DNA of 55,277 nt from Acidimicrobiaceae bacterium (GCA_003162395.1 PMON01000077.1:1-55277), one strand, 5' to 3'. Shown: positions 36,061-44,491, counted from the first letter of the stretch. Numbers and translations are program-made. The notes: a model not told the origin generated them from the sequence alone.

Positions 36061-37662
36061 CTAGGAGGTAGGAGTGAGCTCCCCGTTGACGTACCGCTCG
36101 CGCAGGATGAACTTCTGGATCTTGCCGGAGCCCGTGAGCGGGAACGCATCGACGAAGACCCAGCAGCGAGGCACCTTGAACGCGGCGAGACGCTCGCGCA
36201 CGAACGCGGACAACTCGGCCGTCGTCGGTGGGACGTCGCCTGCCGGACGAACGAATGCCGCGACCTGCTCGCCCCATTTGTCGTCGGGGATCCCGACGAC
36301 AGCGATCTCGGCCACACCAGGATGCTCGAACAGGACGCCTTCGATCTCGCGGGGGTAGATGTTCTCCCCGCCCCTGATGATCATGTCCTTGAGCCGGCCC
36401 TCGATGCGGCAGTAGCCCCGTTCGTCCATCGATGCAAGGTCGCCGGTGTGATACCAGCCGTCCGCGTCGACGACCTCGGCCGTGCCGAGGGGATTCTCGA
36501 AGTAGCCGTGCATCACCATGTAGCCCCGGGCGCACAGCTCGCCGACGGCTCCCGGGGCGACGACCTCCCCGGACACGGGATCGACGATCTTCACCTCGGT
36601 CTGGGGCATCGCCCGGCCAATCGTCTCTGCCTTGTCCTCGGCGCTGTCGTCGAAGCGCGTCATCGTGACGAGAGGGGAGCACTCGGTCGTGCCGTACACG
36701 ATGCAGAATCGGACGCCGAACGTCGCCTCGATGCGCCGAACGAGCTCGGCCGGCACGAGGCTGCCTCCGGACACGGACGAGCGAAGGCTTGACAGGTTCC
36801 GTGTCGCGACGTCGGGGTGCTCCAAGAGGGCGATCTGCATGGTGGGGACGCCGAGCAGCGCGGTGCCTCGCTCTCGCTCGATCAGCTCGAGCACGAACCC
36901 GGGATCGAAGGCGAGGACCGGGACGTGCTTCGCGCGGGCGTGCAGCGTGCCGAGCACCGCCATGCCACACCCCGCAGTGTGGAACATCGGCATCGGGTTC
37001 ACGTACACGTCGCCAGGGCCGATCTCGACCTCTGCCACGTACATCGCGGCGTTGTCGGTCAGCGATCCGTGGCGGAGCACCGCCCCCTTCGGGAAACCCG
37101 TGGTCCCTGACGTGTACTGGATCTGCGCTGGATCATCGGGGTTGACCTCTGGCAGGACCCCGGGAACCCCTGCATCGAGGAACTCGTCCCACGCCTCGAA
37201 GAAGATCGCCTCGCGAAGATCGTTGAGTTCGTCACGCACCTCGTCGAGCGAGGCTCGCATCGGGTTGCCTCGCCACTCGTGGACGAGGACGATGCCGGCA
37301 GCTCCCGACTGGCCGAGCACGTAGGCAAGCTCGTGACGCTGGTACGCCGGGTTGACGGTGACCAGCACCATGCCCGCAAGCCCGGCGCCGAACTCCAGCA
37401 GCACCCATTCCGGCAGGTTCGGCGCCCATGCCGCGATCCGCTCACCGGGCGAGAATCGCGCGAGGAGCGCAGCCGCGACCCGCTCGGAGTCGGCCAGCAT
37501 CTCTGCAAACGTCCAGCGCCGGTCGACACCCGGTACTCCGGCGACGAGGCACTCGACATTGGGCGAGTCTGCCGCCGCCTCTCGCAGCAACGCACCGACG
37601 GTGAGATCCCGCAGCGGGACAGAGTCGGTCGCCGGCCAGTACGACTCGGTCAGCTTGGCCAT
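36061..37662 (-). CDS. acyl-CoA synthetase (FadD-type AMP-binding protein)
   Basis: A 533-aa AMP-forming CoA ligase with P-loop YTSGTTGFPKGAVLRHGS, VYGTTECSPLVTMTRF, WYHTGDLASMDERGY, the linker GRLKDMIIRGGENIYPREIE and the catalytic Lys in LTGSGKIQKFIL. All domains are complete. Closest in style to FadD/AMP-binding fatty-acid ligases; chain length cannot be read. GGTGGAG precedes the ATG. The 182 bases before it on the left side hold nothing I recognise. Confidence 0.92.
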   Translation of the reverse strand: MAKLTESYWPATDSVPLRDLTVGALLREAAADSPNVECLVAGVPGVDRRWTFAEMLADSERVAAALLARFSPGERIAAWAPNLPEWVLLEFGAGLAGMVLVTVNPAYQRHELAYVLGQSGAAGIVLVHEWRGNPMRASLDEVRDELNDLREAIFFEAWDEFLDAGVPGVLPEVNPDDPAQIQYTSGTTGFPKGAVLRHGSLTDNAAMYVAEVEIGPGDVYVNPMPMFHTAGCGMAVLGTLHARAKHVPVLAFDPGFVLELIERERGTALLGVPTMQIALLEHPDVATRNLSSLRSSVSGGSLVPAELVRRIEATFGVRFCIVYGTTECSPLVTMTRFDDSAEDKAETIGRAMPQTEVKIVDPVSGEVVAPGAVGELCARGYMVMHGYFENPLGTAEVVDADGWYHTGDLASMDERGYCRIEGRLKDMIIRGGENIYPREIEGVLFEHPGVAEIAVVGIPDDKWGEQVAAFVRPAGDVPPTTAELSAFVRERLAAFKVPRCWVFVDAFPLTGSGKIQKFILRERYVNGELTPTS

Positions 37663-37741
37663 TCGCGCTCCACCTTCGAAAACTACTCAGTACCACGTCG
37701 ACGTCGCGGATAACCGTGCGAGCACTCGATCGGACGGTCAG

Positions 37742-38049
37742 GCCAGGCTTGACTGGGACGGCTCGTTCCTCGACGTGTTCTTCGCGACACTGCCGCTCCA
37801 TGAGGAGATGGCGGGCAGGTCAAGGGAGGTCTCCTTCGGGCCGGTGCTCATTCCTGTCGCCCGAGGATCTCGTCGTGTGCAAGGCGGTCTTCGATCGGCC
37901 CCGGCACTGGGTGGACATTCGAGGCCATGGTCGCCTGGGTTACTGAGATCAACCCCAGCATCGTCGTGCCGTGGGTCGAGACGCTGCTCGGAGCGGACTC
38001 GGCCACCTCCGTCAGGCTCAAGAGCCTTCTCGTTCGCGACGGAACGTGA
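37742..38049 (+). pseudogene. remnant of a nucleotidyltransferase, two frameshifts and no 5' end
   Basis: Three plus-strand frames read in sequence as one protein: RLDWDGSFLDVFFATLPLHE then GRSREVSFGPVLIPV; LSPEDLVVCKAVFDRPRHWV then DI; EAMVAWVTEINPSIVVPWVE then TLLGADSATS, ending at TGA 38047-38049. This is the C-terminal part of a family with DVFF (catalytic Asp) and the LSPEDLVVCKAxFDRxxDWxDI signature. Shifts lie near 37860 and 37920. Start and NTP-binding motif are missing, replaced by the promoter region of the CoA ligase. Confidence 0.65.
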
Positions 38050-38150
38050 CGACAGGCGGCTCGCGTCCGGCTCGCCTTGTCTCGAGAGCGACCCAGTGTG
38101 CTCGCTCGGTGGCGACACGGCGTCCAACTCGCTCGCCGTGTGAGCTCGAT

Positions 38151-38200
38151 CTCGTCCGATCTCGTCCGATCTCGTCCGATCTCGTCCGATCTCGTCCGAT
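38151..38200. repeat. five perfect tandem copies of a 10-bp unit
   Basis: CTCGTCCGAT is repeated five times without change (38151-38200), preceded by a partial copy CTCGAT (38145-38150) and followed by a diverged CTCGCCGAT. The unit length is about one helical turn. It lies 51 bases upstream of the kinase start. Confidence 0.9.
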
Positions 38201-38251
38201 CTCGCCGATGTGGAGATGCGGCTGCGTGGGACAATTGCGTGTGGTTGGCGT

Positions 38252-39160
38252 GTGAAGGTGGTTGACGTACCGCAGGTGGTCCGCAACAAGACGCTCGCCT
38301 TCGGCGCACGTGAGTGGCTGTCGACGCTCGGTGACCGAGTCGCAGAGCTTGAGAGGCAGTGGGCGATCAAGGTGAACGGCGCGTTCGATGGCGCCACGGA
38401 GGCCTACGTGGCCGCGGCCATCATGAGCGACGGGATGCCAGCGGTGCTCAAGGTGGTGATGCCCCGGGTTGAAGCGGTCATGCGCCACGAGGCAACGGTC
38501 CTTCGACTCGCCGGCGGAGACGGATGTGTCCGCCTCCTTCGCGCGAGTGAGGAGCTGGGAGCGCTGCTCTTAGAGCGCTTGGGACCTGCCCTGTCGGATC
38601 TTCCGGTCGGCGTTGCCGATCGGCACGAGATTCTCTGCGCCACGGTCCAACGACTCTGGCGTCCGGCTCCTGGCTGCGGACTGCCGACGGGTGCCGAGAA
38701 GGGGCGATGGCTCATCGATTTTATCCTCGCCACCTGGGACGAACTGAATCGGCCCTGCAGCGAACGAGCTGTCGAAGACGCAGTCGCGTGCGCCGAACGA
38801 CGGATCTTGGCCCACGACGACGAGTTGGCGATGCTGGTCCATGGTGACGTTCACCAATGGAATGCACTGAGAGCCAAAGAAGGATTCAAACTGGTTGACC
38901 CCGACGGTCTGCTCGCAGAACGCGAGTACGACATGGGGATCCTCATGCGAGAGGATCCATTGGAGCTCATGGATGAGGGACCGCACGAGCGAGCGCGATG
39001 GCTGGCACGGCGTTGCCAGCTCGACGCCCGCGCAATCTGGGAGTGGGGCGTGGTCGAGCGAGTCTCGACCGGCCTTCTCTGCACGCAGATCGATTTGCAA
39101 CCCGTCGGTCGACAGATGCTAGACGCCGCAGACGTGGTGTCGGGCCTTGCCTGGACCTGA
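38252..39160 (+). CDS. aminoglycoside/hydroxyurea resistance kinase-like protein (APH(6)-type)
   Basis: A 302-aa kinase-fold protein of the APH_6_hur family (streptomycin 6-kinase-like): VPQVVRNKTLAFGAREWLST, LLLERLGPALSDLPVG, catalytic loop LVHGDVHQWNAL (HGD-x4-N) and the metal motif KLVDPDGLLAEREYDMGIL. The chromosomal setting does not prove resistance; a cellular sugar or metabolite may be the natural substrate. GTG start inferred from family N-termini; GTG 38258 is an alternative. A 10-bp tandem repeat lies just upstream. Confidence 0.82.
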   Translation: MKVVDVPQVVRNKTLAFGAREWLSTLGDRVAELERQWAIKVNGAFDGATEAYVAAAIMSDGMPAVLKVVMPRVEAVMRHEATVLRLAGGDGCVRLLRASEELGALLLERLGPALSDLPVGVADRHEILCATVQRLWRPAPGCGLPTGAEKGRWLIDFILATWDELNRPCSERAVEDAVACAERRILAHDDELAMLVHGDVHQWNALRAKEGFKLVDPDGLLAEREYDMGILMREDPLELMDEGPHERARWLARRCQLDARAIWEWGVVERVSTGLLCTQIDLQPVGRQMLDAADVVSGLAWT

Positions 39161-39161
39161 G

Positions 39162-39186
39162 ATCGAACGCACCGGGTGCGTTCGAT
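39162..39186. terminator. bidirectional hairpin between kinase and SDR genes
   Basis: ATCGAACGCAC (39162-39172) pairs perfectly with GTGCGTTCGAT (39176-39186) around a three-base loop, an 11-bp stem that starts two bases after the kinase stop. The convergent SDR gene ends 40 bases further on. Confidence 0.78.
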
Positions 39187-39225
39187 GACGAGTCAACGGC
39201 GCCGACGAGTCATCCGGGCTCGCGG

Positions 39226-39996
39226 CTAGCCAACCTGCTCGGTGGGTCGTATGAGGATCTCGTTGACGGCCGAGTGCCGGGGCTGGGTCACCATGAAGAG
39301 GACAGACCGAGCGATGTCCTCGGACTGCAACCGCTCGATGGACCCGAATCGTTGGTTGATGGTCGCCAGCACCTCGGGCCGGTTATGGCTTGCGAGCTCG
39401 GTCGCGACGGCGCCCGGCTCGATCAGACCCACGCGAAGGTGTCGTCCCGTCACCTCTTGGCGGATCGCCTCGCTGAATGCATTCACGCCCCACTTCGTGG
39501 CGTTGTAGACCGCACTGCCTGCGCGGGCAACTCGGCCGGCTACCGAGGAGACATTGACCAAGTCAGCCACCCGACGAGGCTGCTGCTCGGCGGCTGCGAG
39601 CAGGTGCGGCAACGCGGCGTGACTGACGTAGAGCAGGCCGCTGAGGTTGAGATCGACCATCCGCTGCCATTCCTCGAGCGGTGCGTCGACGACGGGACCG
39701 AGCAGCATCACGCCCGCGTTGTTCACTACCACGTCGAGGCGGCCGAGCGCCTTGACGGCAGACTGGACTGCGGACTCGGCGGCCGACTTGTCGGTGACGT
39801 CTGCCTCGAGCACAACCGCCCTTCCCCCAGCCTCCCGGATCCGCTGCTCGAGCGCCTCGAGCCGATCGACGCGGCGAGCGACGAGCGCGACGACAGCGCC
39901 CTCGCTCGCGAGCTGCGCGGCGGTTGCCTCGCCGATGCCCGAGCTCGCTCCCGTGATAAGCGCGCCGGTCCCGTCAAGTCGTCCTGTCACGGACAC
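39226..39996 (-). CDS. SDR-family oxidoreductase
   Basis: A 256-aa classical SDR: LITGASSGIGEATAAQLASE, NNAGVMLLGPV, the Ser-Tyr-Lys site VNVSSVAG...YNATKWGVNAFS and C-terminal FMVTQPRHSAVNEILIRPTE. This places it in the YdfG/clavaldehyde-dehydrogenase-like subgroup. The GTG start has no visible Shine-Dalgarno sequence. Substrate unknown. Confidence 0.9.
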   Translation of the reverse strand: MSVTGRLDGTGALITGASSGIGEATAAQLASEGAVVALVARRVDRLEALEQRIREAGGRAVVLEADVTDKSAAESAVQSAVKALGRLDVVVNNAGVMLLGPVVDAPLEEWQRMVDLNLSGLLYVSHAALPHLLAAAEQQPRRVADLVNVSSVAGRVARAGSAVYNATKWGVNAFSEAIRQEVTGRHLRVGLIEPGAVATELASHNRPEVLATINQRFGSIERLQSEDIARSVLFMVTQPRHSAVNEILIRPTEQVG

Positions 39997-41117
39997 TTTC
40001 TAGCGCCCGTCGATGACGAGCGTTCGCACGAGCGTGCAGACGTCGCTCATCGCCCGCACCGAGGCACCTCAGTTCTCTCGCACGTCGTGGGGCCGTGCGC
40101 CTCATGCGACCGCAACGAGGCGAGGTCGTCCAAGACGACTCAAGACTCGACACGACAGGACCACTCCCTGGCGATTGGTGGCGGCCCCGCAGCACGCACG
40201 TCCTGACGATTGCCCCATCGCAGCGGATCTCTTCGCTGCACGGAAGCACACGTGTACGCAGAGAACAGCAACCGAGGAGAGCTGCCGAGGCGACAACCTC
40301 GGCGGTCAACCGGGAACACCTCGTGCACGACAGCGGCCCCCATTGGATTCGCGGTTCCTGCCCTGTACTCCTGACGGTCGGGTTCGTGGCGTCCGTCTCC
40401 GGCGTGGGTCCACTCGGAGAGGTCAGTCCTGCCAGCAGTCACGCTGCCTGAAGGTCATCCAAGACGGAGAACGCCGGCTCGACGAGCCGTCAGCTCCAGG
40501 GCCGTACCGAGGAGTCCAGAATCGAGGTCACTCACCTGTGGCACGTCGTCAGCGACAGTGCCGCAGTTCTCCCATGCCGAGGGCGTTGACAACCAAAGGA
40601 CCACCTGTCCGCTGAGACCTGAAGCCACGACGGCGAGCAGGTGCGCCCCTTCACGACACTCGCGGAGCCCGACGGCGAGCTGCAGTGCCCTGCCCGGTTC
40701 GTCTTCTGGAAGCGATGGGACGAGGCCTGCGAACAGGGGAAGCGCCGTCGGCTCGCACTGTCCCGCAACGAGCCCTCGCTCAGTGCTCCACCGAGCGCCG
40801 GGCGGGCGCAGGCGGCTCACGATGCTGACGAAATTTGCTTCACCGACGTCGACCTTTTCCAACCTTGCTCGCGGGCGCTCTGCGAGTCCCGCTGCTCATT
40901 GCCACACCTCTGTCGTCTGCATCGTCGAGGTTGCACGAATGACCCTCTTGTTTGTGATGTCCGCACGGGTCGATCCTGCTCGCGGAGCGGCCGACCGCCG
41001 CTGACGACGACCGAGGGTAGTTGACGAACGTCCGAACCGGTCTTATCGTGCCACCTCGGGGAGGAAGAAATGGCCGCGGAGACCTCTTGTTGTGTCCGAC
41101 CAGCTAGTCGCGGGATG
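39997..41117. other. long region with no confidently coding frame
   Basis: About 1.1 kb between the SDR and the secreted-protein promoter. Plus-strand frames here are Arg/Pro/Ser-rich and look like shadows. One minus-strand frame (40455-40862) is listed separately as doubtful. I see no RNA gene or mobile element. The region may be decayed coding DNA. Confidence 0.35.
40455..40862 (-). CDS. doubtful hypothetical protein (135 aa)
   Basis: A minus-strand frame with a TTG start and a fairly normal composition (LPLFAGLVPSLPEDEPGRAL, LAVVASGLSGQVVLWLSTPS). Third-position G/C is moderately high. No ribosome binding site with proper spacing and no family that I recognise. It could be a degraded gene. 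Confidence 0.3.
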   Translation of the reverse strand: MEKVDVGEANFVSIVSRLRPPGARWSTERGLVAGQCEPTALPLFAGLVPSLPEDEPGRALQLAVGLRECREGAHLLAVVASGLSGQVVLWLSTPSAWENCGTVADDVPQVSDLDSGLLGTALELTARRAGVLRLG

Positions 41118-41167
41118 CGTTGCCCTAGGGCAACGAAATGCGGAGTGAATTGCCCTAATCCAACGAA
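41118..41167 (+). promoter_or_regulatory. perfect 18-bp palindrome and its imperfect copy 30 bp downstream
   Basis: CGTTGCCCTAGGGCAACG at 41118-41135 is a perfect palindrome. At 41150-41167, TTGCCCTAATCCAACGAA repeats it (TTGCCCTA-N3-CAACGAA in both), offset exactly 30 bp, about three helical turns. The second copy ends just before the AGGAGGG ribosome binding site of the secreted protein. This is the form of a two-site operator for a dimeric repressor (inference). Confidence 0.7.
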
Positions 41168-41178
41168 CAGGAGGGACA

Positions 41179-43128
41179 ATGTCCACACTTAATCTGCGCC
41201 CGGGGGGCCGCGCGCCGACACGTCGGTATGCGCTGACTGCGACACGCAGGCTCCTCGTCGCGTCCTCGCTCATCGTCGCGGTCGCCGGGAGCGCCGCGGT
41301 GACGGCGGGTGCGGCGACGCCGACCCAACGGGGCCAGGCACCCGTGACCGTGCACGTACTGCCCGCGACGTTCCATCAGAGCTACGCCAAGTCGCTCAAC
41401 AGCGTCAGCGCGGCGCAGGCGAACGCCCCCAAGGGCTATTCCTACGCGCGCGGTGTGCATCCCGCGCGCAGCGCCGCGAAAGTCGGTGACAGCTGTGCTG
41501 AGTCGAACTGTCCCTTGCCGTACCTCGGCGGATCCGTACAGCACACGCCGCACGTCTACCTGCTGTTCTGGGGTCCGAACTGGCAGTCGGACTCGACGCA
41601 GGACGCCGCGCTGTTGTACACGGCGCACTTCTTCCAGGGGCTCGGTGACACGTCGAACGACGTCTGGTCGCCGATCATGGACCAGTACTACGACGGCAGC
41701 GGCAACGTCGGCTTCGGCGCCTCCGTCTATGAGAATGCGTACCAAGACTCGTCGGTCCCGCCGTACGACACGTCCCAGTCGCAGCTCGCCGCAGAGGACA
41801 ACGCCTTCCTGTCAGACATAGGCGTCACCGACACGACCGACGCACAGGTGATCATCGCGACCCAGCCTGGGACGTGCCCGAACGGGTTCGCCCCAGGAGG
41901 CTGCCCCGGTTCCCACAACTACTGCGCGTGGCACTCGTATGCCAACTCGCCGTACACGAACCTGCCGTACCAGCCTGACGCTGGAGCCTCGTGTGGCGAG
42001 AACTCCGTGTCCGGCGTCAACGACGGCTTCTCGATCGTCGGCGGGCACGAGTACGCGGAGACCGCGACGGACCCGTTCCTCAACGCCTGGGTCGACAACT
42101 CTGATCCGGGTGGCGGGGAGATCGGCGACAAGTGTGCCTGGACTGATCTCGGCTTGACCTACCTCACGTCCGGCGCGTACCCGACCCAACCGCTGTGGAG
42201 CAACTCCCAGTACTACGGGACCGGCTACGGCTGCACGCAGAATGAGTTCGACCTCAGCCTGTCGCCATCCACGGGGTCCCTGTCGGTCGGTCAGACCGTG
42301 TCGCTGCTGGCGACAACGAACATCTCGATCACCCCGACGCCGTGGTACATCGTGATCATCGACGCGACGACGGACACGATCGTCGGGGCCTGCGGTTTGG
42401 GCACATCCTGCACCGGGACGGAGACCGGGGATTACGCGAGAACCGATTACTTCTACGCCCAGATCTCCCACAGCAACGGGGTAGACGCGAAGCTCGCGAC
42501 GGGGGAGTACGCCGTCACGTGGAATCGAGCGAGCAGCGGCACGGCCGTCAGCATCGGCTTGCCCGCGGCGACTGCCGGAGGCAAGGCGACGGTCGACGTG
42601 TCGGTCACCGGTGCGTTCCCCGGTGCCGGCGTCCTCGCGCCAGGTGGCATCGTGACCGTCGGTGACGGCACGAGGACGTGCATGGCCTCGCTCTCCGGCT
42701 CCAACGGTGCCTCGACGGGCACGTGCCAGTTGACGGAGCCCAACGCCGGTTCGCTCACCGTCTCGGCCTCGTTTGCCGGCGACGCGAACTTCACCGCGAG
42801 CTCGAACACGACGTCACTAACCGTCGGCAAGGCGACGTCGTCGACGGCGTTCGCGCTGTCCAAGGCGTCCATCGCGTTTGGGTCCCAGAAGAACGAGGTG
42901 TTCACCATCAAGGTGACGGCCGCAAAGGGCGGTACGCCCTCTGGAAAGGTCGGTATCTACCAGGGCTACACCAAGGTGTGCAGCGCGACGCTCTACAAGG
43001 GCAAGGCGACCTGCTCGCTCAAGGCCAAGGAGCTGAAGAAGGGCTCACACACCCTCTACGCCTACTTTGGCGGCGACAAGAACCACACGGGCTCATCGTC
43101 CAAGACGGCGAAGCTGAAGATCACGTAG
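41179..43128 (+). CDS. secreted HEYAE-domain protein with Ig-like repeats
   Basis: A 649-aa exported protein with signal LLVASSLIVAVAGSAAVTAG. Residues 105-355 form a domain with HVYLLFWGPNWQSD, AQVIIATQPG, NYCAWHSY, H290-E-Y-A-E294 in GGHEYAETATDPFLNAW, GEIGDKCAW and PLWSNSQYYGTGYGC. It resembles bacterial PHI-1/EXORDIUM-like or metallopeptidase-like proteins; HExxE plus Asp could bind metal (inference). Residues 360-649 are Ig-like repeats, the last basic (KAKELKKGSHTLYAYFGGDK). AGGAGGG precedes the ATG. A paralogue lies at 49331-51127. Confidence 0.75.
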   Translation: MSTLNLRPGGRAPTRRYALTATRRLLVASSLIVAVAGSAAVTAGAATPTQRGQAPVTVHVLPATFHQSYAKSLNSVSAAQANAPKGYSYARGVHPARSAAKVGDSCAESNCPLPYLGGSVQHTPHVYLLFWGPNWQSDSTQDAALLYTAHFFQGLGDTSNDVWSPIMDQYYDGSGNVGFGASVYENAYQDSSVPPYDTSQSQLAAEDNAFLSDIGVTDTTDAQVIIATQPGTCPNGFAPGGCPGSHNYCAWHSYANSPYTNLPYQPDAGASCGENSVSGVNDGFSIVGGHEYAETATDPFLNAWVDNSDPGGGEIGDKCAWTDLGLTYLTSGAYPTQPLWSNSQYYGTGYGCTQNEFDLSLSPSTGSLSVGQTVSLLATTNISITPTPWYIVIIDATTDTIVGACGLGTSCTGTETGDYARTDYFYAQISHSNGVDAKLATGEYAVTWNRASSGTAVSIGLPAATAGGKATVDVSVTGAFPGAGVLAPGGIVTVGDGTRTCMASLSGSNGASTGTCQLTEPNAGSLTVSASFAGDANFTASSNTTSLTVGKATSSTAFALSKASIAFGSQKNEVFTIKVTAAKGGTPSGKVGIYQGYTKVCSATLYKGKATCSLKAKELKKGSHTLYAYFGGDKNHTGSSSKTAKLKIT

Positions 43129-43156
43129 ACCTCTAACGACGTCCATCGCCGGAACG

Positions 43157-43210
43157 GAGGCGGGTGCACGACGAGTTGCCAGCATCGCTGGCCCGTCGTG
43201 CACCCGCCTC
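43157..43210 (+). terminator. nested double hairpin after the secreted-protein gene
   Basis: Outer stem: GAGGCGGGTGCACGACG (43157-43173) pairs perfectly over 17 bp with 43194-43210. The 20-base loop contains a second stem, GCCAGC-ATC-GCTGGC (43178-43192). It starts 28 bases after the stop codon. No U tract follows, as is common in high-G/C Actinobacteria. Confidence 0.75.
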
Positions 43211-43306
43211 ACCGGTGAAGGGGCCCGGACTACACGGGGCGGCGCTGCCTGCTGCGACGACGGACACGATCTAGGATCCCTTGAGCTCATGTGGGAGCGA
43301 CAGCTC

Positions 43307-43520
43307 CTAAGTCACCACGGCCTGAATCGCGGACTTCAGGGCCCCGATCTCGTCGTGCGACCGCCGATGGGGATGCGACCGCGGGTCGATGGGACCACCG
43401 ACGTACAGGTCGTCTAGATGGCGCGGGAAGAGATGCAGGTGCGGAAGCGCGTTGCTACCAGCCGCTGACCCCGCGCTCCATGGGCATCGGTCCTAGTGCC
43501 GGTGCAATCTCGGTGAGCTG
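43307..43520 (-). pseudogene. remnant of a HIT-family hydrolase (C-terminal part)
   Basis: Minus-strand reading gives GSNALPHLHLFPRHLDDLYV then GGPIDPRSHPHRRSHDEIGA and LKSAIQAVVT, ending at TAG 43307-43309. PHLHLFPR is the histidine-triad active-site pattern (H-x-H-x-x) of HIT-like hydrolases. Upstream, in another frame, QLTEIAPALG matches the preceding helix of that family. The N-terminal domain is missing, and at least one frameshift or deletion separates the pieces. Confidence 0.5.
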
Positions 43521-43764
43521 GAGATCGGATGAAGACGATCAGGCCGTTGTGCCCCCATCGAACTCACCGAGAGGGCGGTTCGACGAGCGATCTCCCGACT
43601 TCGGGACCACGGGGAACTTCTCGGGCGTGCAACCGTGCTCTCGCATGATCTTCCGCCGAGCGACCCGCTTACCAGTTGGCGCCCCCTCAGAGCCGCTCGC
43701 GTTTCCTTGTCGCGGCCCGTTGGCGATCACGGCCAAGAAGGCACCGGCCAACCGTCCTGAGTTG

Positions 43765-44202
43765 TCAGGACGAGAGCTGGCGATACGGCACACTCCGTGC
43801 GGTGGCTGCCGAAAGGAGCGGCGGATTGAGGTCGTGTGCCGCGAGGCAGAGCTCTGCATCGAGATACTCGGCCGCCGCCAGTGCCTCGAGCGACATCAGG
43901 TTGAGTGTCGGGTGATCCTTGAGGACTCCCGCCATGACCCAGGCGAGCTCTCGCATGGACGTCAAGCCAATGGATTGCGGCAGCATCGTCACCGCTCGAA
44001 TGGCGCCTGTCGCGACAGAATCCTCAACGTTGCCCAGCATGCGGGTGAAGATCCCGACGACGCCCGGTTTGGCGACGGCACGACAGAGCCTGTGGTACCA
44101 GAGCCCGGTGGTGTAAATGCGTGATCCCGCATCCCGTAGGTCCGAGGGCTCGTTGTCGAGAAGCACGCGCAGAAGAACGTGGTCGTCGACGAGTACGTCC
44201 AA
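43765..44202 (-). CDS. PIN-domain-like toxin
   Basis: A 145-aa protein. LDVLVDDHVLLRVLL at the start places acidic residues on the first strand as in PIN nucleases. The final part, LAAAEYLDAELCLAAHDLNP then PLLSAATARSVPYRQL, is the typical PIN ending with Asp/Asn. It begins at a TTG nine bases after the antitoxin stop, in the same frame, with TAGGA upstream. Expected to cleave RNA and be held inactive by the AbrB-type partner. The central region is unusual for VapC, so the subfamily is uncertain. Confidence 0.68.
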   Translation of the reverse strand: MDVLVDDHVLLRVLLDNEPSDLRDAGSRIYTTGLWYHRLCRAVAKPGVVGIFTRMLGNVEDSVATGAIRAVTMLPQSIGLTSMRELAWVMAGVLKDHPTLNLMSLEALAAAEYLDAELCLAAHDLNPPLLSAATARSVPYRQLSS

Positions 44203-44211
44203 AATCGATTC

Positions 44212-44454
44212 CTATCCGAGTTCCGGCTCTTCGGCTGCTACCTCGGCCACCAAGTGCTCGAACCCACCAGCTTCCGCGATCGCATTCCCGAGAAGAGCTC
44301 GAAGTCCGCCTCTCCCCGCAGGAACGATCAGGATCGCCGGGCCTAGATCGGCCAACTCGACCGCGCCTCCTTCACTCAGATTCCATCGTCGTCTGGCTTC
44401 GGCCGGCAGCGCCATCTGGCCCCTGTCGGACACGCGAAACACCGAGAGCTCCAT
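44212..44454 (-). CDS. AbrB/SpoVT-type antitoxin
   Basis: An 80-aa swapped-hairpin DNA-binding protein: MELSVFRVSDRGQMALPAEA, RRRWNLSEGGAVELADLGPA, ILIVPAGRGG, then an acidic helical tail (IAEAGGFEHLVAEVAAEEPE) suited to toxin binding. It is transcribed from a leaderless promoter and lies directly before the PIN-like gene. It probably autoregulates the pair. Confidence 0.83.
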   Translation of the reverse strand: MELSVFRVSDRGQMALPAEARRRWNLSEGGAVELADLGPAILIVPAGRGGLRALLGNAIAEAGGFEHLVAEVAAEEPELG

Positions 44455-44491
44455 ACCGCGATGGTACCATCTGCCTTGTAAGGTCACAAGG
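44455..44491 (-). promoter_or_regulatory. toxin-antitoxin promoter and operator
   Basis: On the minus strand: -35 TTGTGA (44484-44489), a 17-bp spacer, -10 TACCAT (44461-44466), six bases, ATG at 44454. Two perfect inverted repeats overlap these boxes: CCTTGT-N6-ACAAGG (44474-44491) covers the -35 and GATGGTACCATC (44460-44471) covers the -10. Binding of the AbrB-type protein would block transcription (inference). Confidence 0.75.

Noticed and set aside
38151-38209. CRISPR array
   Set aside because: Repeats are 10 bp and directly adjacent without spacers; this is a simple tandem repeat.
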